A stretch of 64,000 nt of DNA from CAYUNT01 sp964446285. Its GTDB lineage: Bacteria > Sumerlaeota > Sumerlaeia > SLMS01 > CAYUNT01. Made by a program: the position numbers and the translations under genes. The notes under the pieces are model-generated. The model was not told the DNA's origin. It made no database searches and worked only from the letters and a program-made list of their open reading frames with translations. The stretch's first letter is position 1. Every line of letters begins with the position of its first letter. The stretch covers positions 1 to 64,000 of the forward strand of contig CAYUNT010000001.1 in the NCBI GenBank assembly GCA_964446285.1. The letters are read 5' to 3'. Shown in pieces: positions 32,602-41,083 of the stretch.

Positions 32602-33327
32602 TTTTTCTCCGGCATTCTGCAGTGTCGTATTCTGAATCGGGCAGGAATAATTTGGTGAAGATTCCCTGAGGGTCTCGCGCTTTGATAATTTCGCGCCACT
32701 CTGGGCATAAATCCGTCAATGAGGACCAGCTTGTTCTGAATACGGGCGTAATAGGTATCGATCGTGCATTTGGCAATGCCCCGGGCCGCGACGATTTCGA
32801 TCGTGCCTTCGCCCTGCCCCGGAAGTCGATAGTGGAATGGCCATTGGCATCTTTCTATGCGCTTGGCTGAAATTGGGATTGATCCGTTCATTTCTGCTGC
32901 AAGGCACTTGGCAGATAACCCGCGTGCCTGGGTTTGCGGCGGATTCCACAAAGAGTTCGCCCTCGATCGTTTGCGCCCGGTAGTTCATGGCGCGCAAGTC
33001 CAGCCGCCCTTCCGGCATTTGCGCCGCCACTTGGATCAGCTGGATTCGCTTGCGGAATCCCAAAGTTGGAGAAGGCATCATGATATTGCACGGCGATGCA
33101 TGTCGATATGTGAGTCATTGGCGCTTGGCCATGCGTCGCGCCATCAATCAAGAAATGCCGTGACAAAATGGGGCGGAATGGAGTTCTTTGACCTCGCCTC
33201 GCATGGCGGTGGGGCTGCCAATCCACCAGGAACACGGGCCGGATGTCCGTGCCGCGCGGCGCATCCGGAAGTTTCTTGCCGAATTCTGGAGCCGCTTCTC
33301 CCCCGCCAGGTTCATTCTTTCGCATCG
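32602..33327. other. Degenerate region upstream of the WecA-like gene
   Basis: About 725 bases with no intact gene. The left part holds the two-component remnants listed separately. From 33082 to 33327 I see only accidental frames. No promoter for the + strand gene is obvious. Confidence 0.5.
32636..33081 (-). pseudogene. Decayed remnants of a sensor kinase and a LuxR-type regulator
   Basis: Between the nitroreductase and the WecA-like gene, two fragments in different minus frames resemble parts of a NarL-type two-component system. At about 33000-32895 LRAMNYRAQTIEGELFVESA, then GTRVICQVP, matches the end of a histidine-kinase ATPase domain (the GLGL.nM..RA..igG.l.i.S..g.GT pattern). At about 32822-32640 EIVAARGIAKCTIDTYYARI, then QNKL, recalls the LuxR helix-turn-helix. 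The expected receiver domain and most of the kinase are absent and the frame is broken. An overlapping frame (PEWREIIKARDPQGIF) may be a scrap of a third gene. Identification is by pattern only. Confidence 0.4.
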
Positions 33328-34431
33328 ATGTTTTTGTTTCTGTCCATGTGGCCATTGCTTTATTTCTTGCTATTCGCGCAGGCGCTTGGCGTCTCGCTTC
33401 TTCTAACTCCGCTGGCGCGCGCGCTCGGGCCGCGCCTAGGAATGGCGGACCGTCCTGGCCCGAGGAAAATCCACGCGCGCGTGATGCCGCGCTCGGGCGG
33501 TTTGGCGGTTTATGCGTCATTTGTGGGGATTCTGTTGCTCGATCTGGCCTTGGCTTGGGGAGTGGGGCAAAACGCGGAGTTCCTTCCGGCCACGATTCGG
33601 ACATTGTGCGCCAATTTGCCGATGCGCCTGGCGCCGCTCGCGGGGATTTTGGCTGGGACCACGATCATGTTTGCGCTGGGCGTCGTGGATGACATTCGGT
33701 CGCTGAGTCCGAGGCTCAAGTTGGCGGTTCAGATTCTGGCTGTGATTCCGCTCATCGCCAGCGGTGTGTCCATTAAGTTGTTTCTCCCCTATCCGTGGAT
33801 GGGCTGGGCAGCCACGGCGCTGTGGGTTGTGGCGCTTACGAATTCCTTCAACCTGATCGACAACATGGACGGATTGTGTTCCGGAGTGGGCGCGATTGTG
33901 TGCGTGGTGATGACGCTGATTTCTCTGTTGTCGCAAGAGTATTACATGGCGGTGGTGTTTCTGCTTCTGGCCGGAGTGCTGCTCGGGTTTCTGTGGTATA
34001 ATTTCAACCCCGCTTCGCTTTTCCTCGGGGATTCCGGGAGCCTGACCATTGGGTATCTGATCGCCTCGTTTTCCATTGTGGCGACGTATTACAAAAGCGG
34101 GGCGCCCACTGGACTGCCGGTGCTCATGCCAGTAATTGTGCTCGGCGTGCCGCTGTTTGACACGATATCCGTGATGTCGATTCGCCTGCGACTGGGCAAG
34201 CCGCTCATGCAGGGCGATACCAACCATTTTTCGCACCGCCTGGTGCGCCTGGGGATGAGCGTGCGCGGAGCTGTGGTTTTTATTTACATGACCACCCTGG
34301 CGATGGGGCTGGCGGCGCTGCCGCTGCGGTATTTGCCGCTCCCAGCGGCGCTTGTCCACGCGGCGTTGATTGCCTTGCTGTTTGTTCTTATCTATTTGCT
34401 TGAGCGGACCGGGCGCGAAAGGGCTGAGTAG
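33328..34431 (+). CDS. WecA/MraY-family polyprenyl-phosphate sugar-1-phosphate transferase
   Basis: A 367-aa polytopic enzyme of glycosyltransferase family 4, which transfers a sugar-1-phosphate (usually GlcNAc-1-P) from a UDP-sugar to undecaprenyl phosphate to start a surface glycan. Key motifs are present: DRPGPRKIHARVMPRSGG near the N terminus, VVDDIRSLSPRLKL with the Mg2+-binding Asp pair, NSFNLIDNMDGLCSG, FLGDSGSL and the cytoplasmic HFSHRLVRLG loop. About eleven hydrophobic helices are seen. These features fit the WecA/TagO branch rather than MraY itself. ATG 33328 gives a normal N terminus with a first membrane helix; the frame is open far upstream through degenerate sequence. The ComEA-like gene follows 68 bases later. 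Confidence 0.92.
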   Translation: MFLFLSMWPLLYFLLFAQALGVSLLLTPLARALGPRLGMADRPGPRKIHARVMPRSGGLAVYASFVGILLLDLALAWGVGQNAEFLPATIRTLCANLPMRLAPLAGILAGTTIMFALGVVDDIRSLSPRLKLAVQILAVIPLIASGVSIKLFLPYPWMGWAATALWVVALTNSFNLIDNMDGLCSGVGAIVCVVMTLISLLSQEYYMAVVFLLLAGVLLGFLWYNFNPASLFLGDSGSLTIGYLIASFSIVATYYKSGAPTGLPVLMPVIVLGVPLFDTISVMSIRLRLGKPLMQGDTNHFSHRLVRLGMSVRGAVVFIYMTTLAMGLAALPLRYLPLPAALVHAALIALLFVLIYLLERTGRERAE

Positions 34432-34499
34432 GACAGCCACAACCGATAGGGGCGCGTAGCGCCAGGCACTCATTTTTTCTCCTCCGATGGAGCGGGAAC

Positions 34500-35384
34500 G
34501 TGTTTTCCGGCCTGACTCGATACGAACAGTGGCTCATTCTGGGGCTGATCGCGATCCTTGGCCTTGGATTGGCCGCGCGCCAGGCGCGCCTGGGCCGCAA
34601 CGCGTTGACGCTCGATCTGGGGCACGAATCTGCGTCCGTTGCGCCGGCTCAATCGCCCCCATCATCTTCTTCATCTCTTTCCACGTCTTCTTCCTCCGCC
34701 ACGTCCTATTTGGCCGCTGCTCCTTCCTCCTCCGAAACCGTTTCGTCTGGTTCCAATGCCCTCCAAATCACCATCGCAAAGGCCGCTTCCGCTCCGGGCG
34801 CCTCGCCCGCCCAATCCTCTCCCCTGCCGGAGAGTGCCTGGACTGCACCTGATCGCCTGGATATAAACACGGCTACGGCGGCGGATTTGGAAAGGTTGCC
34901 AGAGATCGGCCCATCAAAGGCGGCGGCGATTGGGGCGGACCGCATAGCAAATGGGCCATTTCGCAGCGTGGACGACCTGGACCGCGTAAAGGGAATTGGA
35001 AAGTCGATTCTTGAGCAAATCCGCCCGATGATAACCACGGGGGCCGTTGCAGCGGAGAACGCGCCGGACCCTCTTCGACCTCGACCCGCCCCATCGCCCG
35101 CCTCTTCTTCACTGCCCGCGGCCCCCTCCCCGGCCGCCGACGCCAATGCTTCCGCCGTCCCTGCCCTTTCTTCCGCCCCGGCAGGGTCCGGTCCGGTCAA
35201 TATCAACGCGGCCGAATGGGAGGAATTGACGCGATTGCATGGAATTGGCGAACTGCTGGCAAAACGGATCGTGCAGTATCGCACGGCGCATGGCCGGTTC
35301 CGCCGCGCGGAGGATTTGCAAAATGTAAGAGGAATCGGCCCCAAACTGGTTGAAAAGAATCGGGCGATGATTAGAGTCGATTGA
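34500..35384 (+). CDS. ComEA-like membrane-anchored protein with two helix-hairpin-helix domains
   Basis: A 294-aa protein with an N-terminal membrane helix (QWLILGLIAILGLGLAA), then a Ser/Pro/Ala-rich linker, and two ComEA-type DNA-binding domains. The first is LDINTATAADLERLPEIGPS through VKGIGKSILEQIRPMI (about 120-180), the second VNINAAEWEELTRLHGIGEL through VRGIGPKLVEKNRAMI (about 233-292). ComEA binds incoming double-stranded DNA at the membrane surface during transformation. Standard ComEA proteins carry a single such unit, so the duplicated arrangement with a 50-residue linker is uncommon. The GTG start has GGAG nearby. No other competence gene is in the window, so a role in DNA uptake is inference; DNA repair or processing is possible. 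Confidence 0.85.
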   Translation: MFSGLTRYEQWLILGLIAILGLGLAARQARLGRNALTLDLGHESASVAPAQSPPSSSSSLSTSSSSATSYLAAAPSSSETVSSGSNALQITIAKAASAPGASPAQSSPLPESAWTAPDRLDINTATAADLERLPEIGPSKAAAIGADRIANGPFRSVDDLDRVKGIGKSILEQIRPMITTGAVAAENAPDPLRPRPAPSPASSSLPAAPSPAADANASAVPALSSAPAGSGPVNINAAEWEELTRLHGIGELLAKRIVQYRTAHGRFRRAEDLQNVRGIGPKLVEKNRAMIRVD

Positions 35385-35451
35385 AGCGGGGCGGATGCCG
35401 CGCCGAAAAATCCGCGCCACAGGGCGCGGGCCAGAATAACCTGCTCGATGA

Positions 35452-36270
35452 ATGAAACCGTTTTCCATGCATATTGATTACCACAATCATACATCGTATT
35501 GCCACCACGCCGTAGGGACCATGAATGATTACGTGCTGCGCGCGCGCGATCTTGGATTGGCGGAACTCGGATTTGCCGAGCATTCTCCGTGGATGATGGG
35601 AATGGACAGCCATCCGCTGGCGCCATCGCATGAGGAATGGCGGCGCCTCTATGAAGAAGTATCGGCGCTGGCGGCGAAACTCAAAGATACTCCCGATATG
35701 CCGCGCATCCGGATTGGCGTGGAACTGGACTACACGCCCAACCAGGAATCAGCGGCGCGTGCCTTTCTGGAGAAGTATCAGTTCGACTACGTGATTGGAT
35801 CGGTTCATGCGCTCTCGAACGGCCTGTATCCCGGAGCGGCGCATCCGCAAGACAGCCCAGAAAATCAGCGCCAGTGCTATGCGGACTACTTCGCGCAAGT
35901 GGACGAGATGGTCCACTCGGGGATGGTGGATATTATTGGGCACGTGGACCTGCCCAAACGCGATGGAGGGATTCCCTCCACAGGATACCTGGATTTGATG
36001 GAAGAAACGCTCAAACATATCGTCGAGCGTGAAATCGTGGTGGAAATTAATACCTCGGGCAAAGACCGTCCCGCCGGGGAGTTTTATCCGTCGCCAGCAA
36101 TTATCAGGCGGATGGTCGAACTGGGAGTTTTGATTACGCTTGGGTCGGATGCGCATTCGCCCTATGATGTGGGCCGGTATTTCGACGAAGCAATCGAGAC
36201 CTTGAAATCGGCAGGCGCAAAGGAAATCATAGGATTCGAGAAGCGGCGCAAGTTCCGCATTCCCCTTTGA
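35452..36270 (+). CDS. Histidinol-phosphatase-like PHP-domain phosphoesterase
   Basis: A 272-aa metal-dependent phosphatase of the PHP superfamily, HisK type, which in Firmicutes converts histidinol phosphate to histidinol. Metal-binding residues are seen in DYHNHTSYCHH, GFAEHSPWM, IGVELDYTP, VIGSVHAL, IIGHVDLPKR, EINTSG and GSDAHSPYDVG. Length is normal for HisK. MKPFSMHIDYHNHT gives a sensible N terminus; a second ATG five codons later is possible. No other his gene is nearby. It lies 33 bases before dapB and is likely co-transcribed with dapB and purB, a mixed amino-acid and purine cluster. Other PHP phosphatases share this pattern, so substrate is probable rather than certain. Confidence 0.85.
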   Translation: MKPFSMHIDYHNHTSYCHHAVGTMNDYVLRARDLGLAELGFAEHSPWMMGMDSHPLAPSHEEWRRLYEEVSALAAKLKDTPDMPRIRIGVELDYTPNQESAARAFLEKYQFDYVIGSVHALSNGLYPGAAHPQDSPENQRQCYADYFAQVDEMVHSGMVDIIGHVDLPKRDGGIPSTGYLDLMEETLKHIVEREIVVEINTSGKDRPAGEFYPSPAIIRRMVELGVLITLGSDAHSPYDVGRYFDEAIETLKSAGAKEIIGFEKRRKFRIPL

Positions 36271-36303
36271 GAACATGCGCCAAACCACAGGGAAGAACCA
36301 CCC

Positions 36304-37203
36304 ATGAAGGACAATCGGCTGGTTGTGTTATTGAGCGGCCTTCCGGGGCGCATGTGCGGCGAGGTGGCGGCGGCGCTCAGGAAGCGCGAGAGCGAATTCG
36401 CCCTTGCGCCAATGGCTTTGGTGGGGCCGGAAATTAAATCGGAAACGGTCGAAGCGGCGGGGATTCGTTTCCGAGCCGTTCCGCCCGCGGGCCGCGAAGA
36501 TGCGCGCGCGGAAATTGAGACCATCCTGGAAAAGGAATCGGGGCGCGTGGCGGCCGTGGATTATTCACTTCCTTCCGCCATCGAGGAAAATGTCCGGTTT
36601 TTCTGCCGGTGCGGATTGCCTTTTGTGATGGGAACCACGGGCGGCGACACAGCGTGGATTCGCACCCAAGTGGAACAGGCCGGGCTAGTGGCCGTAGTAG
36701 CGCCGAATATGGCCATTCCCATCGTGCTCCTGCAAGCGGCGGCGCAATGGCTGGCCTCGACATTCCCCGGCGCGCTGGCAGGCTATAGCGCGCACATTCG
36801 AGAGTCGCACCAGAGCACCAAGAAGGACACGAGCGGAACGGCCAAGGCACTGGCCGCCAATATGGCTGTGCTGGGGCTGCCTGTGCGAGTGGAAGAAATC
36901 GAAAAAATCCGCGATCCGGAGCGCCAGAAGCAAATGGGTGTGCCGCCCGAACACCTGGGCGGACACGCGTATCATACTTACTCAATCCGCTCGGCGGATG
37001 GCGGCGTGGAAGTTGCGCTGACGCATAACGTTCATGGGCGCCGTGTATATGCCGAAGGAACGTTGTGGGCGCTTCGTTTCCTGGCCAGCCGGATCGCCGC
37101 GGGCGAACGCGCCCGATGTTACAAGATGATTGATGTGCTTGGAGCCATGCAGGATTTGCCTTGTGGCAACTCCTCAGACCAGATGCACGGAGCCAGCCGA
37201 TGA
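36304..37203 (+). CDS. dapB: 4-hydroxy-tetrahydrodipicolinate reductase, plant-like type
   Basis: DapB (299 aa) reduces the dihydrodipicolinate precursor with NAD(P)H in lysine and diaminopimelate synthesis. The N terminus has LLSGLPGRMCGEVA in place of the usual G-x-x-G-x-M-G, and VMGTTGGD and VVAPNMAI follow. The catalytic motif is ESHQSTKKDTSGTAKA; the common bacterial form is E.HH..K.DAPSGTA. The His and Lys of catalysis are kept, but the second His is Gln and the Pro is missing. This form, with IRDPERQKQMGVPPEHLGGH and HNVHGRRVYAEGT, matches my recollection of plant DapB and its minority bacterial relatives. Its stop overlaps the purB start in ATGA, so translation is probably coupled. 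Confidence 0.9.
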   Translation: MKDNRLVVLLSGLPGRMCGEVAAALRKRESEFALAPMALVGPEIKSETVEAAGIRFRAVPPAGREDARAEIETILEKESGRVAAVDYSLPSAIEENVRFFCRCGLPFVMGTTGGDTAWIRTQVEQAGLVAVVAPNMAIPIVLLQAAAQWLASTFPGALAGYSAHIRESHQSTKKDTSGTAKALAANMAVLGLPVRVEEIEKIRDPERQKQMGVPPEHLGGHAYHTYSIRSADGGVEVALTHNVHGRRVYAEGTLWALRFLASRIAAGERARCYKMIDVLGAMQDLPCGNSSDQMHGASR

Positions 37204-38540
37204 TTAAGCGATACTGCCGTCCGGACATGGAGCAAATCTGGAGCGAAGAGCGAAAATTCGAGACGTGGATGCGCGTCGAATTGCTGGCGTGCGAGGCGTG
37301 GACGCGAAAGGGCGTAATCCCGAAAAGCGCCCTTGAGACCATTCGCGAGCGGGCGCGAATTGACGTCGAGCGGATTCTCGAAATTGAAAAAACGGTCCGC
37401 CACGACGTGATCGCCTTCACCACGCAACTGGCCGAAGTGATTGGCCCGGATTCGCGATTTGTGCACCTGGGACTGACGTCGTCGGACGTTGTGGATACGG
37501 CGCAAGCGGTGCGAATGGTGGCGGCGGCGGATTTACTGATCGAAGGCGTGCAGGGAGTCGCCCGCGCGCTTTCGCATCTGGCGCGCCGTCACGTCTGGAC
37601 CGTAATGATGGGCCGGACGCACGGGATGCACGCGGAACCAACGACGTTTGGATTGAAATGCCTATTGTGGCGCGAGGAATTCCGCCGCCAGGAAGAACGC
37701 CTGCGCCAGGCGCGGCGGGCGGTGGCCGTGGGAAAAATCAGCGGCGCAGTGGGCACGTTCGCCCACACAGGGACATTCGTTGAACGTTATGTATGCCGCT
37801 GGTTGGGATTGGAGCCGGCGCTTGTATCGAACCAGGTCATCCAGCGCGACCGGCACGCGGAATTCATGGCGGCGATTGCGAATTGCGCCGCATCCGTCGA
37901 AAAGGTCGCCACGGAAATCCGGCATCTTCAGCGCCCCGAGGTGGGCGAGGCGGAGGAACCCTTCGCGTCGGGCCAGAAAGGCTCGTCCGCCATGCCGCAC
38001 AAGCGCAACCCGGTGAACTGCGAGCAACTCTGCGGCCTGGCGCGTGTGATTCGCGGTAACCTCCTGCCGGCCTACGAAAACATCGCCCTCTGGCACGAAC
38101 GCGACATCTCGCACTCGAGCGCGGAGCGAATTATCCTGCCCGATTCGTGCATGGCGCTGGACTACATGCTGGGAAGCCTGGAGCGGATTTTATCGGGGCT
38201 TGTGGTCAAGCCCGAGGTCATGCGGCGCAACCTGGACCTGACGCGCGGCGTGGTATATTCGGGCCGGGTGCTGCTGGAACTGGTCCAGGCGGGTCTGACG
38301 CGCGAATCCGCCTACAGCGCTGTGCAGGCCGCCGCCATGCGAACGCTCGCGGGCGGAGACGATTATCTGACGGAACTGATGCGGGAAAAAGATGTGGCCG
38401 AAAAAGCTGGGCGCGAACGCCTCGCTTCCCTGATGGACCCGATGAGCTATTTGGCGCACATTCCAGAAATCTTTGAGCGATGCGGCGTAAAAATCTCTTC
38501 GCCTAAAACGCCTCTGCCCAGACGGCGCGTCAAATCTTGA
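37200..38540 (+). CDS. purB: Adenylosuccinate lyase
   Basis: PurB (446 aa) acts twice in purine synthesis, releasing fumarate from SAICAR and from adenylosuccinate. Landmarks: RYCRPDMEQIWSEE, HDVIAFTTQLAEV, GLTSSDVVDTAQAV, MGRTHGMHAEPTTFG, SGAVGTFAHTG and the fumarase-superfamily signature GSSAMPHKRNP with the catalytic serine loop. HERDISHSSAERIILPDSC is also typical. The ATG shares bases with the dapB stop (ATGA), which fixes the start; the open frame upstream is only the dapB tail. Length and domain structure are those of the B. subtilis/T. maritima type. It ends the PHP-dapB-purB cluster and converges with the universal stress gene. Confidence 0.95.
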   Translation: MIKRYCRPDMEQIWSEERKFETWMRVELLACEAWTRKGVIPKSALETIRERARIDVERILEIEKTVRHDVIAFTTQLAEVIGPDSRFVHLGLTSSDVVDTAQAVRMVAAADLLIEGVQGVARALSHLARRHVWTVMMGRTHGMHAEPTTFGLKCLLWREEFRRQEERLRQARRAVAVGKISGAVGTFAHTGTFVERYVCRWLGLEPALVSNQVIQRDRHAEFMAAIANCAASVEKVATEIRHLQRPEVGEAEEPFASGQKGSSAMPHKRNPVNCEQLCGLARVIRGNLLPAYENIALWHERDISHSSAERIILPDSCMALDYMLGSLERILSGLVVKPEVMRRNLDLTRGVVYSGRVLLELVQAGLTRESAYSAVQAAAMRTLAGGDDYLTELMREKDVAEKAGRERLASLMDPMSYLAHIPEIFERCGVKISSPKTPLPRRRVKS

Positions 38541-38587
38541 TGGGTTTGCGCTTTTTGCCCTGCCCTCTGCCCTGGCGCGCCAGAGCC

Positions 38588-39103
38588 TTACCGGTTTTTG
38601 GACAAAGGCGAAGAGTCTTTTGAAGTCAGCATACGCTGAAATGTCATCGGAATGATCAGAACGGCGCAGGCGGCTTTGCGGGCAACCATTTCCGTCACGC
38701 GGCCGAAAAGCACCTTGCCCAGGCTGCTGTGGCCTTCGCGGCCCATAATGATGAGGTCCACTTCCTTTTCGCGCGCGAATTCGAGGATTTCTGTGGCGTC
38801 GCGCCCGATGCGAACCGCGATTTCGAATTTCACATCCGGGGGAACCCGCGGCGCGTAGGCCGAGGCAATTTTCGCGTCAATATCCTTGCGGGCCTTTTCA
38901 TCCACATCGTCCACTTCATAGATGTAGGTTTTCCAAAACTGGGCATCCGGCTCGGGAATCACATGGAGAAGATAGAGCGTGCATCCTGGCCTTCGCCGCG
39001 CGGAATCGAGTGCGAAATCAAAGGCGAAATCAGCATTTTCCGAAAAATCCGTGCAAAAAAGGATTTTTTGAAATGGGCTGACGGGAAGATTGAGTTCAGT
39101 CAT
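38588..39103 (-). CDS. Universal stress protein (UspA family)
   Basis: A 171-aa single-domain Usp. ILFCTDFSENADFAFDFALD is the typical start, and LIIMGREGHSSLGKVLFGRVTEMVARKAACAVLII holds the nucleotide-binding G-2x-G-9x-G pattern followed by the closing strand. That pattern puts it among ATP-binding members. Length is slightly above the usual 140-150, owing to an insert around residues 60-75 (FWKTYIYEVDDVDEKARKD). Usp proteins bind ATP and modulate stress survival; no specific partner is visible. It is downstream-adjacent to, but separated by 124 bases from, the TRAP transporter operon on the same strand. Confidence 0.88.
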   Translation of the reverse strand: MTELNLPVSPFQKILFCTDFSENADFAFDFALDSARRRPGCTLYLLHVIPEPDAQFWKTYIYEVDDVDEKARKDIDAKIASAYAPRVPPDVKFEIAVRIGRDATEILEFAREKEVDLIIMGREGHSSLGKVLFGRVTEMVARKAACAVLIIPMTFQRMLTSKDSSPLSKNR

Positions 39104-39227
39104 TGCGGCGGCGCCTCCGGCGCTGGGTGGAAAGACTCCCCCGCGTTTCTATTTGGAATGGAAATCGCTGAATCAAGCAATCCCATTGAGCAGACTCACT
39201 GGATGAGGAAGGAGGCAATGCGGCGGA

Positions 39228-40529
39228 TCAATGAATCAGACCAGGCAGCCAGGTGGCCAGACAGGGGAACATCATCAACAGAATCGCGGCAAGAATGAGC
39301 GCCCCAAGAAATGGCATAATGCCTTTGAATACTGTTTGAAGCGGTATATCACGTTCAATGCCGCTGACTACATAGGCGCATACGCCAACCGGCGGCGAGA
39401 TAACGCCCATCTGCGTGATAACCACAATGATGACTCCGAACCAGATGGGGTTGTAGTTCAAATGCTGAACCACGGGGTAAAAAATCGGAATCGTGAGCAA
39501 AACCAGCGCCAGGGCATCCACAAAACATCCGGCGAACAAATAAAACAGTATGACTATCGCCATAATCATCCACGAGGGCAAAGGCAGCGAGGTCAGCCAT
39601 TCCGCCAGCGCGAACGGGATGTTCGTAACTGCCAGGAAATGGCCAAAAACGATCGCGCCCGCCACGATTATCATTACCATGCATGTTGTGCGGACGGTTT
39701 CGAGCAGTGAGCGAATGAGTATTTTCCAGGACATGGCGCGTTTGGCGATTGCGATCACAATGCTGCCCGCCGCGCCGATGCCAGCCGCTTCCGTAGCGGT
39801 GAAATATCCCGCGAACATTCCGCCCATAACCAGTACGAACAAGATGAGCGTTTCAGAAACGCCAGTGAGTGACTTGAACTTTTCGGCCCATGTGGTGCGC
39901 GGTCCTGCCGGGCCGAGTTCGGGACGCATCCGGCACCAGACGTAAATGGTCAGGCAAAACAAAAAGGCAATTAACAAACCGGGAATAATTCCCGAAATGA
40001 ATAATTTGCCAATGGATTGCTCGGTCATAATGGCATAAACGATGAAGACCACGCTCGGCGGGATCAACATGCCGAGGGTTCCGCCCGAAGCCACAGCGCC
40101 CGCGCCCAGTTCCATGCTGTATTTGTGGCGTTTCATCTCAGGGAGAGCGACGGTCGCCATCGTGGCGGTCGTGGCGGGTCCCGAGCCGCAAATCGCGCCA
40201 AACGCCGTGCAGGCGCCCACAGTGGCCATTGCCAGCCCGCCAGGCATCGCCCCCAGCCATTTGTAAGCTGTATTGAACAGGCGGCGGCTGATTCCGGAAT
40301 GGAAACACACTTGCCCCATAAACACAAACAACGGAATCACCGTAAGGGTATAGGAGGAAAAGGTGTCATAGACGTCGGCGCTGACCATGCTGATCGCTGC
40401 GCTTGGCGACACCACAATGGCGAATCCCACCACGCCCACAATGGCCATTGCGAACGCGACCGGCATGCTGCTGGCCAGCAGAATCAAAAGCGCAATGCAA
40501 CCTAGAATGCCTATCTGAACGGGCGTCAT
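39228..40529 (-). CDS. dctM: TRAP transporter large permease (DctM)
   Basis: A 433-aa integral membrane protein with about 12 hydrophobic segments, the proton- or Na+-coupled permease of a TRAP uptake system. Family features include VPLFVFMGQVCFHSGISRRLFN, MPGGLAMATVGACTAFGAICGSGPATTATMATVALPEM and GGTLGMLIPPSVVFIVYAIMTEQSIGKLF, with ISPPVGVCAYVV near the end. It starts in an ATGA overlap with the stop of dctQ, so the two are translationally coupled. Together with dctQ and dctP it forms a complete transporter for an organic acid or similar substrate. Confidence 0.94.
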   Translation of the reverse strand: MTPVQIGILGCIALLILLASSMPVAFAMAIVGVVGFAIVVSPSAAISMVSADVYDTFSSYTLTVIPLFVFMGQVCFHSGISRRLFNTAYKWLGAMPGGLAMATVGACTAFGAICGSGPATTATMATVALPEMKRHKYSMELGAGAVASGGTLGMLIPPSVVFIVYAIMTEQSIGKLFISGIIPGLLIAFLFCLTIYVWCRMRPELGPAGPRTTWAEKFKSLTGVSETLILFVLVMGGMFAGYFTATEAAGIGAAGSIVIAIAKRAMSWKILIRSLLETVRTTCMVMIIVAGAIVFGHFLAVTNIPFALAEWLTSLPLPSWMIMAIVILFYLFAGCFVDALALVLLTIPIFYPVVQHLNYNPIWFGVIIVVITQMGVISPPVGVCAYVVSGIERDIPLQTVFKGIMPFLGALILAAILLMMFPCLATWLPGLIH

Positions 40530-41080
40530 GGTTTAATCATCGGCTTGCCCGGATGCAGCATATTGTGAATTTTCACCAGGGCGACCGCGGCACAGCAAAA
40601 GGCGATCACATAAGGGATCCAGAATTCAGGCATGTGCAGCGACATGGTAAGCTGATTGGCCGCCTTCATGCTCCGGCCATATTGCACGCATTCCCAAGCC
40701 AGAAAAACAAACAACCCCAGAACGATGAGGCGCGCCAAAGTATCGACCCCCACGCGCCCTGCCCGGTTGAGTTTAAGAAAAAAGTATTCGATGGCCACAT
40801 GGCCTTTGCATGCGGTAGTGTAAGGCAGGCCGCAGGCAATGGCCAGTGTGGCCGCCGCTCGCACAAGGTCATAGGAGCCTTTCAGGGGATGTCCAAACGC
40901 CCTTGCTACCACATCCACGCATACTATGAGGATCATGCACAGGATGCTGGCGGCGGAAATCCACGCCAGAATCATGACAAGACCCCGAACGAAGCGTGAG
41001 TAAGCGCCAGATGCCAGGGCACCCAGCCTCTGAGCCACTGAGGGCGGCAAAGGCGGAGAGGGCGGAGAAGAATCCGGCAT
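40526..41080 (-). CDS. dctQ: TRAP transporter small permease (DctQ)
   Basis: A 184-aa protein with four membrane helices (LVMILAWISAASILCMILIV; AAATLAIACGLPYTTA; LIVLGLFVFLAWECVQYG; IPYVIAFCCAAVALVKI), the standard DctQ layout. The small permease sits between binding protein and large permease and is needed for transport. The N terminus has a Pro/Ser stretch before the first helix. It begins 3 bases after the dctP stop and overlaps the dctM start by 4 bases, confirming a single operon. Confidence 0.9.
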   Translation of the reverse strand: MPDSSPPSPPLPPSVAQRLGALASGAYSRFVRGLVMILAWISAASILCMILIVCVDVVARAFGHPLKGSYDLVRAAATLAIACGLPYTTACKGHVAIEYFFLKLNRAGRVGVDTLARLIVLGLFVFLAWECVQYGRSMKAANQLTMSLHMPEFWIPYVIAFCCAAVALVKIHNMLHPGKPMIKP

Positions 41081-41083
41081 TAT

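Noticed and set aside
34449..34480. Small GGCGC-GTA-GCGCC hairpin before a T-rich stretch after the WecA-like gene
   Set aside because: The stem is only five bases and the T-run is displaced, so it is too weak to call a terminator.
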